From positions 1-12,146 of the forward strand of contig JAHEGP010000075.1 in NCBI GenBank assembly GCA_024645065.1: 12,146 bases of DNA, given 5' to 3'. Below, one piece after another: positions 6,634 through 12,146 of the stretch (the stretch's first letter is position 1; every line of letters starts with the position of its first letter). The translations under genes and the position numbers were made by a program. The notes below the pieces were generated by a model that saw nothing but the letters and a program-made list of their open reading frames with translations, was not told the DNA's origin and did no database searches. Source of the stretch: Cellvibrionales bacterium. GTDB taxonomy: Bacteria > Pseudomonadota > Gammaproteobacteria > Pseudomonadales > JAHEGP01.

Positions 6634-7760
6634 GAATAAAGCACCACGGCGCAGCTGTCTGACCAACTGACGAAGACTTCGTCGCCCCAGGTGATACGCT
6701 GCTGCTCATCGCTCGCGATCTGGCGATTGGAATTGGCGACCGAGGCAAGGACCTTGAAGCCGGATGGAAGGCGCACATGATAAACCGAGTGACTGCCCAG
6801 ATAGGCAATGTCCTCGACAACTCCTCTCGCCTTGTTGTGAGCCTGCGCCGGCTCAGTGCGGCTGATGTTGATTTTTTCCGGCCGTATCGCCACTGCCAGT
6901 GCCATACCTTCGGACCCGACAATGCCGTGAGCGATGTAGATATTGCTTTCGAGGCTGTCACTTGCAATTTCAACGTAACCCACTTCATCGACCACCAGCT
7001 CACCCTCAAACAGGTTAACCGAACCGATGAACTCAGCCGTCATACGGCTGTTGGGTCGCTCGTAGACTTCCATGGGGCTGCCGACCTGGCTCAAAATCCC
7101 GGCATTCATGATACCGACTCTGTCCGCCATGGTCATCGCCTCTTCCTGATCATGGGTAACCATAACGCAGGTTACCCCGACCTTCTCCAGGATGTTGACA
7201 ATCTCCAGTTGCATCCGGGTACGCAGTTTTTTGTCCAGCGCTCCCATGGGCTCGTCGAGCAACAGCAACTTGGGAGACTTCGCCAGGCTCCTTGCCAGTG
7301 CTACACGCTGTTGCTGACCACCTGACAGCTGGTGCGGTTTGCGCTTGGCATAGGCTTCCATCTGCACCAGGCCGAGAACCTCAGCGACCTTGTCGGCGAT
7401 TTGCTGCTTCGGCATCCTGTCCTGCTTGAGGCCGAAGGCGATGTTGTTCTCCACAGTCATGTGGGGAAACAGCGCATAGGACTGGAACATCATGTTCATC
7501 GGCCGCTGGTATGGCGCCAACCGGGCCATGTCCTCGCCTTCTAACAGGATAGATCCTGCGCTGGGTTTCTCGAAGCCTGCCAGCATTCGCAGCAATGTCG
7601 TTTTGCCACAGCCCGACGCGCCCAGCAAAGCAAATATCTCCCCCTGGTAAATATCGAGATCTACGTTATTCACCGCAAGCGTTCCGTCGAAGTCTTTGCT
7701 CACACCGCAAATCTGCAGCTGGACCTTCTTCTGTTTAGCCTTATTTTCAGGCAATGCCAT
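6630..7760 (-). CDS. potG: Polyamine ABC transporter ATPase PotG
   Basis: This cytoplasmic ATPase drives the importer; from ATG 7760 it has 376 residues (E. coli PotG about 377). All ABC motifs are intact: Walker A GASGCGKTT at 47-55, Q-loop glutamine 93 (MMFQSYALFPH), signature LSGGQ at 145-149, Walker B LLLLDEP at 165-171, switch histidine 203 (VTHDQEE). From about residue 250 comes the TOBE-type regulatory domain of the PotA/PotG/MalK group. A GTG at 7769 would add three residues, but the purine-rich site lies almost against it; the site is 9 bases from ATG 7760. The 63-bp leader after the aminotransferase gene carries a perfect 14-bp duplication. The stop overlaps the potH start. Confidence 0.93.
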   Translation of the reverse strand: MALPENKAKQKKVQLQICGVSKDFDGTLAVNNVDLDIYQGEIFALLGASGCGKTTLLRMLAGFEKPSAGSILLEGEDMARLAPYQRPMNMMFQSYALFPHMTVENNIAFGLKQDRMPKQQIADKVAEVLGLVQMEAYAKRKPHQLSGGQQQRVALARSLAKSPKLLLLDEPMGALDKKLRTRMQLEIVNILEKVGVTCVMVTHDQEEAMTMADRVGIMNAGILSQVGSPMEVYERPNSRMTAEFIGSVNLFEGELVVDEVGYVEIASDSLESNIYIAHGIVGSEGMALAVAIRPEKINISRTEPAQAHNKARGVVEDIAYLGSHSVYHVRLPSGFKVLASVANSNRQIASDEQQRITWGDEVFVSWSDSCAVVLYS

Positions 7761-7769
7761 GTAAGACAC

Positions 7770-7777
7770 TCTCCCCT
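7770..7777 (-). promoter_or_regulatory. Ribosome-binding site selecting the potG ATG
   Basis: AGGGGAGA on the minus strand is 9 bases upstream of ATG 7760 but directly abuts the GTG at 7769. This argues for the ATG as the real start. Confidence 0.6.
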
Positions 7778-7781
7778 GGAG

Positions 7782-7809
7782 ATTGATGCGCCATTATTGA
7801 TGCGCCATT
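7782..7809. repeat. Perfect 14-bp tandem duplication in the potG leader
   Basis: ATTGATGCGCCATT occurs twice without a gap (7782-7795 and 7796-7809), followed by another A. It lies between the aminotransferase stop and the potG ribosome site. Exact identity suggests a recent slippage duplication or a selected double site. Confidence 0.9.
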
Positions 7810-7823
7810 ACAGTGCAAGCGAC

Positions 7824-9200
7824 TCAGGCGATGCCCTTTGTCGCAGCAGCCTGGTCAAGACTTAACCGGGTCAAACTGATCATTTCATCGATCTGCGGCT
7901 TGTCCATAACCAACGACGGTGAAAACAGCATAGTGTCTCTGGTCGCGCGCAAAATCAAGCCATTTGCAAGGGCGTAGTCACGACACAAACTACCCATGTC
8001 TCCCCGCGGTTGAAAAAAACTGCGGCGACTTTTATCCGCCACTAATTCCAGTGCACCAATCATGCCAACGGAGCGGGCTTCGCCCACCAGGGGATGTTCG
8101 CCAAGTTCAGCAAGGCGCTGCTGGAAATAGGGGCCGGTGTCGTTGGCGACCCTGTCGATGATACCTTCCCGGTGCATCAGCCTGATATTGGCTGCCGCCA
8201 CCGCGGCGCAAACGGGATGGCCCGAATAGGTATAGCCGTGGGCAAATTCACCGCCTTTCTTTATCAGGCTATGGGCAACCCGGTCTGAAACCAGCACCGC
8301 GCCAATTGGCAGGTACCCCGATGACATACCCTTGGCAACCGCCATCAAGTCAGGCTCGATGCCAAAAGTATCCGAGCCGAACCAGCGGCCCGTTCGCCCG
8401 AAACCGCAGATGACCTCATCAGCAACCAACAGGACATCATATTTCTTGCAGATAGCCTGCACCGCGGGCCAATAGCTTGCAGGTGGAATTATGACCCCGC
8501 CGGCACCCTGGATCGGCTCGCCGATAAAAGCTGCCACTTTGTCCGGGCCCAGCTCGAGTATTTTATTCTCCAATTCCGCAGCGGCGCGCAGGCCAAATTC
8601 CCCGGGGCTGAGATCACCGCCCAGTTCGTACCAGTAGGGCTGCATAATGTGATGAATATTGGGTATCGGCAGGCCACCCTGCTTGTGCATGTAATCCATG
8701 CCCCCGAGGCTTGCGCCCGCCATCGTGCTGCCATGGTACGCATTGTGGCGAGCGATAATATTTACCCTCCCCGGTTGCCCCTCAAGGTCCCAGAAACGGC
8801 GTACCATACGCACAATCGTATCGTTGGCCTCGGAACCCGAGCCGGTAAAAAAGGAGTAGTTGAACTGGGGCGCCGAAACTTCAGCGAGCAGCTCGGCCAG
8901 CTCCAGTGCCGGTGGTGTTGCGGTATTGAAAAAGCTGTTGTAGTAAGGCAATTGCTGCATTTGCTCCGCGGCAGCAACAGCCAGCTCGCTGCGCCCATAG
9001 CCCATATTGACACACCATAGCCCGGCAAAACCGTCCAGCAGGCGATTATCATCACTGTCCCATAGATACACACCCTCGGCCCGGGTGATAATGCGACTGG
9101 CGCCGGCATTGAGGCGAGTCAGGTCGGTGAAAGGGTGAAGAAAGTGACTGCGGTCCAATGCCTGCCATTGAGCAGTGGAATACTGGCGGGATGAGGCCAT
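7824..9200 (-). CDS. spuC: Putrescine-type aminotransferase, SpuC-like (class III, PLP)
   Basis: This 458-residue class III PLP enzyme is close in pattern to Pseudomonas SpuC, which moves an amino group from putrescine (also cadaverine or spermidine in related enzymes) to pyruvate, giving 4-aminobutanal. Visible landmarks: LWCVNMGYGR near 61-70 and the PYYNSFF block at 85-91. The cofactor-phosphate loop GSGSEAN is at 120-126, YHG at 155-157, GEPIQGAGG at 227-235. Asp261 sits in VADEVICGFGRTG, with PLP lysine K290 in AVAKGMSSGYLP. GYTYSGHPVCAA near 330-341 is also typical of omega-aminotransferases. ATG 9200 follows the synthetase stop by 16 bp in the same operon; its ribosome site (AGAGA) is weak. 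This is the non-gamma-glutamyl branch of putrescine breakdown. Beta-alanine or other omega-amino donors are possible alternatives, but the neighbours favour polyamines. Confidence 0.88.
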   Translation of the reverse strand: MASSRQYSTAQWQALDRSHFLHPFTDLTRLNAGASRIITRAEGVYLWDSDDNRLLDGFAGLWCVNMGYGRSELAVAAAEQMQQLPYYNSFFNTATPPALELAELLAEVSAPQFNYSFFTGSGSEANDTIVRMVRRFWDLEGQPGRVNIIARHNAYHGSTMAGASLGGMDYMHKQGGLPIPNIHHIMQPYWYELGGDLSPGEFGLRAAAELENKILELGPDKVAAFIGEPIQGAGGVIIPPASYWPAVQAICKKYDVLLVADEVICGFGRTGRWFGSDTFGIEPDLMAVAKGMSSGYLPIGAVLVSDRVAHSLIKKGGEFAHGYTYSGHPVCAAVAAANIRLMHREGIIDRVANDTGPYFQQRLAELGEHPLVGEARSVGMIGALELVADKSRRSFFQPRGDMGSLCRDYALANGLILRATRDTMLFSPSLVMDKPQIDEMISLTRLSLDQAAATKGIA

Positions 9201-9216
9201 GGCGTCTCTACTTTTA

Positions 9217-10554
9217 TCAAACGTTAAGCAACAGGAACTCCCGCTCCCAGGAACTGATCACTTTGAAGAAGGTTTCATACTCCTTGCGCTTGATCGAGCC
9301 ATAGGCCGAGATGAAGCGTTCGCCCAGTATATCCTTGATGGGGTCGCTCTGGTCCAGCATGTCGAGGGCCTGGCTCAGGCTGCGCGGCAGGGCAAAGGGA
9401 GAATCGTAGGCAGACGTCGTCAAGGGATCGGAGGGTGTCAGGCCTTCCATAATACCGAGGTAACCACAGGCAAGAGATACGGCGAATACCAGGTAGGGAT
9501 TCGCGTCAGCGCCGGCGAAGCGATTCTCGAGTCGGGTGTTCTCGGATTTGTCGATCGGGACTCTCAGGCCACAGGTGCGGTTGTCAAAACCCCAGTGCAC
9601 ATTAATCGGTGCGGAATGATCACGGGCAAAGCGCCTGTAAGAATTGACATTGGGTGCAAACAGGGCCGAGGCCGCGGGTGCATACTTCTGAATCCCGGCG
9701 ATGTAACTCAAAAACAGCTTGTTCGGTTTGCCATCCTTGCCAACAAAAATATTGGTGCCGGTCTCCTGGTCAAGCAGACTTTGGTGGATATGCATGGAAC
9801 TACCCGGCTCCGCCTCCATGGGCTTTGCCATAAAAGTGGCATAGACATCATGCCGCAGCGCCGCCTCGCGCATGGTGCGCTTGTAAAAGAACACCTGGTC
9901 CGCAAGGTCCAGGGCATCGCCGTGAATGAAATTGACTTCCATCTGGGCTGCGCCAGACTCATGGATGAGAGTGTCCAGGTCCAGCTCCATGGAGTCGCAG
10001 AAGTCGTACATGTCCTCAAACAGCGGATCGAATTCGTTGACCGCATCGATGCTGTAGGACTGGCGGGCAGTTTCAGATCGGCCAGAGCGACCTACCGGGG
10101 GGCGAAGCGGCGTGTCGGGGTCAGTGTTGCGTTGGACCAGGTAAAACTCGACTTCAGGAGCGATGACTGGACACCAACCCTTGTTCTTATACAGTCGCAG
10201 CACTCGCTGCAAAATGCTGCGCGGCAGCAACGGATCCGGGTGCAGTTCGTCAAGCCCGCAGATAACCTGGGCGGTCGGGTCTTTCACCCAGGGTACGACT
10301 CTAATCGACTGGTAATCCGGCTTGAGTACCATATCGTACTCGCGGGGATCTATAATTTTGTAAAACTCGTCAGGCCAGTCGCCGTTGACGGTCTGGACAA
10401 AGATGCTCTCGGGCAGACGCATCCCCTCCTCACGAAAAAAGCGCCCTGGGGGTATTATCTTGCCCCGTGCATTGCCGGTTATATCCGGCACCAGGCATTC
10501 GACTTCAGTTATACCGCGCTCGCGAAACCATTTTTCTATCGATTCCATTGCCAT
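9217..10554 (-). CDS. Glutamine synthetase-like gamma-glutamylpolyamine synthetase
   Basis: From ATG 10554 the protein has 445 residues and a complete GS fold. ITEVECLVPDITGNARGKI (15-33) is the N-terminal beta-grasp signature of the polyamine/PuuA-SpuB-SpuI group. Catalytic and metal residues are present: E134 and E136 (APEVEFYL), E199 and E206, H255 (SMHIH), R326 and R331 (FDNRTCGLRVP), E343 and R345 (RLENRFAGADANPY). It is expected to couple glutamate to the amine of a polyamine with ATP. The open frame runs up to GTG 10668, but its first 38 codons look non-coding, while ATG 10554 has AAGGAG 7 bases upstream. It heads the operon with spuC and potGHIF. It differs clearly from the second synthetase at 10754, so the two probably differ in substrate. 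Length and missing adenylylation context argue against housekeeping GlnA. Confidence 0.87.
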   Translation of the reverse strand: MAMESIEKWFRERGITEVECLVPDITGNARGKIIPPGRFFREEGMRLPESIFVQTVNGDWPDEFYKIIDPREYDMVLKPDYQSIRVVPWVKDPTAQVICGLDELHPDPLLPRSILQRVLRLYKNKGWCPVIAPEVEFYLVQRNTDPDTPLRPPVGRSGRSETARQSYSIDAVNEFDPLFEDMYDFCDSMELDLDTLIHESGAAQMEVNFIHGDALDLADQVFFYKRTMREAALRHDVYATFMAKPMEAEPGSSMHIHQSLLDQETGTNIFVGKDGKPNKLFLSYIAGIQKYAPAASALFAPNVNSYRRFARDHSAPINVHWGFDNRTCGLRVPIDKSENTRLENRFAGADANPYLVFAVSLACGYLGIMEGLTPSDPLTTSAYDSPFALPRSLSQALDMLDQSDPIKDILGERFISAYGSIKRKEYETFFKVISSWEREFLLLNV

Positions 10555-10561
10555 GGAAAAT

Positions 10562-10567
10562 CTCCTT
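10562..10567 (-). promoter_or_regulatory. Strong ribosome-binding site for the first synthetase
   Basis: AAGGAG on the minus strand lies 7 bases before ATG 10554 and decides that start over upstream GTG 10668. Its GGAG can pair with CTCC at 10575-10572 across a 6-base loop, so part of it could be hidden in a small hairpin. Confidence 0.75.
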
Positions 10568-10620
10568 GAAGGGAGTTGCCGGGCACGATTAACTGTTTGG
10601 TCGCTCGGAAACACCGCGCT

Positions 10621-10649
10621 AACATACAGCTTGAATTTTATTTTTTCAA
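10621..10649 (-). promoter_or_regulatory. Candidate sigma-70 promoter of the catabolic/uptake operon
   Basis: On the minus strand TTGAAA (10649-10644) and TATGTT (10626-10621) are 17 bp apart, matching 5 and 4 consensus bases. A start near 10614 gives a leader of about 60 bases. TTGAA and TTCAA arms (10631-10635, 10645-10649) form an AT-rich inverted repeat over the -35 and spacer, where a repressor could sit. Confidence 0.5.
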
Positions 10650-10686
10650 TACACGCAGGTTCCGCCACTTAACTGGAGCGCCATAA

Positions 10687-10704
10687 TGTACACTATCGTG
10701 CACG
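10687..10704. promoter_or_regulatory. Imperfect palindrome, possible operator between the synthetases
   Basis: GTACAC (10688-10693) and GTGCAC (10698-10703) are inverted arms with one mismatch around TATC. The site lies near the middle of the 199-bp divergent gap, upstream of both synthetase genes. No regulator gene is in the window to match to it. Confidence 0.3.
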
Positions 10705-10753
10705 GTGGCATCATCGCGCTATGTCGCTTACCCTCATAAGTAAACCATAACGG

Positions 10754-12112
10754 GTGACCCTATTGTCTGATATCGCCAAGCAGTTCCTTCAGGACCATCC
10801 CGAGACCGCCTTTGTTGACATCATGATTGCAGACATCAACGGGGTATTGCGCGGCAAGCGACTGGAGGTAGCGAGCCTTGCCAAGGTTTACGATGGCGAG
10901 TTCCTCATGCCTATTTCAATGTTTGCCACCCAGATTACGGGCGACTGTGCGGAGGAAACCGGCCTGGTGCTGGAGACCGGCGACCGTGACCTGACCTGCT
11001 TGCCTGTTGACGGTACACTTTGCGCCAGTCCCTGGCAAAGCAAGCCCATGGCCCAACTGATGGTTGCCATGCAGGATGATGACGGGGATGCACTACCCTT
11101 CGATCCACGCCAGGTTCTGGCCCGGCAAGTCCAGCAACTTGCCGAGCGTGGCCTGACCGCCGTGGTTGCACTCGAGCTGGAATTCTATCTGTGTGATCGT
11201 AAGCGCGATCCTCATGGCAAGCCGCAGCCCCCCATATCCCCGGTCACCAATGTACGCGACAATGATACCCAGGTATACGGATTGATCGAGTTGGACGACT
11301 ATCAGGCATTGGTCGATGACATTACCTCCATCGCCAGGGCCCAGGGAATTCCAGCCACCACGGCGGTCGCTGAGTACGCACCGGGGCAGTTCGAGATTAA
11401 TTTGCAGCATGTCGCCAACCCCGTGCTGGCATGCGACCATGCGGTTTTGCTCAAGCGACTCATCAAAGGTGTCGCGGCGCGTCACGGTTATGACGCCAGT
11501 TTTATGGCCAAGCCCTATAGCCACATGGCCAGCAGTGGGTTGCACGTTCATATCAGCCTGCTGGACAATGCTGGCGCGAACATTTTTCGCGACGGTCCCG
11601 ACAGCACGATGCTAAAGCATGCAGTTGACGGCCTATTGAGAAACATGAATGATTCCCTGCTGTTATTTGCTCCCCATGGTAACAGCTACCACCGCTACGA
11701 AAGTGGGGGCTATGTCCCCATGGCGCCCGGCTGGGGATTTAACAACCGCACCGTTGCAGTGCGCATTCCGGGCTCAAAACCGGACAGTACCCGGATCGAA
11801 CATCGCCTGGGTGGAGCCGATGCCAACCCCTACCTGGCTACCGCCGGCATCATCGCCGGCATCCTCGACGGGCTTGAGCAGAAGAAAATGCCGCCACCTG
11901 CTATCGCGGGTAACGCCCATAAACAGCTGTCGCCATCAATTCCCGCCACCTGGCGCGCCGCCATGGATGGCTTTGCCAGCAGCGCTTTTTGCCGCACTTC
12001 TCTCGGGGAGCAATTCTGTGATGTCTACGCTGCGCTAAAGCGCGCGGAATGGAAAATGTACCGACGCATCATCCCGGCTTTCGAGTACGACTGGTACTTC
12101 CGCACGACCTGA
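10754..12112 (+). CDS. puuA: Gamma-glutamylputrescine synthetase (PuuA-like)
   Basis: This 452-residue GS-fold enzyme closely follows E. coli PuuA, which joins glutamate to putrescine with ATP. Shared stretches are FVDIMIADINGVLRGKR (20-36), VVALELEFYLCDRKRD (137-152), AEYAPGQFEINL (206-217) and FMAKPYSHMASSGLHVHIS (250-268). Catalytic residues are present: E141, E143, E207, E214, H264, R332, R337, E349 and R351. The product would feed PuuB at 2289. An in-frame TAA at 10748 limits the start to GTG 10754 or TTG 10763. Neither has a strong ribosome site, though GGGTGA sits 6 bases before the TTG. The gene is divergent from the other synthetase and transcribed alone as far as the window shows. 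It is E. coli-PuuA-like, whereas the 9217-10554 protein belongs to a different branch. Confidence 0.88.
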   Translation: MTLLSDIAKQFLQDHPETAFVDIMIADINGVLRGKRLEVASLAKVYDGEFLMPISMFATQITGDCAEETGLVLETGDRDLTCLPVDGTLCASPWQSKPMAQLMVAMQDDDGDALPFDPRQVLARQVQQLAERGLTAVVALELEFYLCDRKRDPHGKPQPPISPVTNVRDNDTQVYGLIELDDYQALVDDITSIARAQGIPATTAVAEYAPGQFEINLQHVANPVLACDHAVLLKRLIKGVAARHGYDASFMAKPYSHMASSGLHVHISLLDNAGANIFRDGPDSTMLKHAVDGLLRNMNDSLLLFAPHGNSYHRYESGGYVPMAPGWGFNNRTVAVRIPGSKPDSTRIEHRLGGADANPYLATAGIIAGILDGLEQKKMPPPAIAGNAHKQLSPSIPATWRAAMDGFASSAFCRTSLGEQFCDVYAALKRAEWKMYRRIIPAFEYDWYFRTT

Positions 12113-12123
12113 TCTTGCGATCG

Positions 12124-12143
12124 ACCGGCAGCTGATGCCCGGT
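12124..12143 (+). terminator. Stem-loop after puuA at the window edge
   Basis: ACCGGC (12124-12129) pairs with GCCCGGT (12137-12143) with one bulged C and a 7-base loop, 12 bases after the stop. The window ends three bases later, so a T-tract cannot be judged. Confidence 0.25.
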
Positions 12144-12146
12144 TCG

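Noticed and set aside
6182..7009. A 275-codon minus-strand frame spanning the potG/potH junction
   Set aside because: It lies in another frame across two clear transporter genes and has no family features.
9175..10569. A 464-codon plus-strand open frame opposite the first synthetase
   Set aside because: It mirrors a strongly conserved glutamine-synthetase-fold gene, shows no recognisable domain, and is explained by the codon bias of the real gene.
10705..10720. Sigma-54-like TGGCA...GC element upstream of the rightward synthetase
   Set aside because: The GG and GC dinucleotides are one base too close together for a working -24/-12 promoter, and the TTGC part is poor.

Overview
The window looks like chromosomal DNA from a free-living gammaproteobacterium, perhaps of the Pseudomonas/Cellvibrionales/marine type. 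This rests on moderately GC-rich coding DNA, Shine-Dalgarno starts with ATGA-type overlaps, a Pot/Spu-type polyamine cluster, and a FleN-like ATPase next to an HDOD protein. Genus cannot be settled from the sequence alone. No rRNA, tRNA, CRISPR array, transposase, integrase or attachment site was seen.

Left region (1-2288). A partial HDOD-domain gene runs off the left edge on the minus strand. A 336-base gap separates it from a divergent plus-strand gene for a FleN/MinD-like ParA-superfamily protein whose nucleotide-binding loop has lost its key lysines. Downstream lie a four-copy tandem array of a 14-bp unit, a strong GC-rich stem-loop, and a promoter with perfect -35 and -10 hexamers.

Main region (2289-12112). 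This is a polyamine uptake and breakdown locus. A gamma-glutamylputrescine oxidase gene (puuB) reads rightward. It faces a long leftward operon read in this order: glutamine-synthetase-like gamma-glutamylpolyamine synthetase, SpuC-type class III aminotransferase, PotG ATPase, PotH permease, PotI permease and PotF/SpuD-type binding protein. A second synthetase, close in sequence to PuuA, is divergent from the operon across a 199-bp gap that probably holds the control sites.

How it fits together (inference from family knowledge). PotFGHI imports putrescine-type polyamines. They can then be gamma-glutamylated by either synthetase and oxidised by PuuB, or transaminated directly by the SpuC-like enzyme. 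The aldehyde dehydrogenase (PuuC/KauB), the gamma-glutamyl-GABA hydrolase (PuuD/SpuA) and a PuuR-like regulator are not in the window.

The core pathway is a known one. The less ordinary points are two independent 14-bp tandem arrays in gaps, the eroded ParA-type ATPase opposite an HDOD gene, a PotD/SpuE-like tryptophan in an otherwise PotF-like pocket, the two divergent synthetases, and the binding-protein gene placed last behind its own stem-loop. Three minus-strand genes (potG, potH, first synthetase) most likely start at internal ATGs rather than at the longest open frame.
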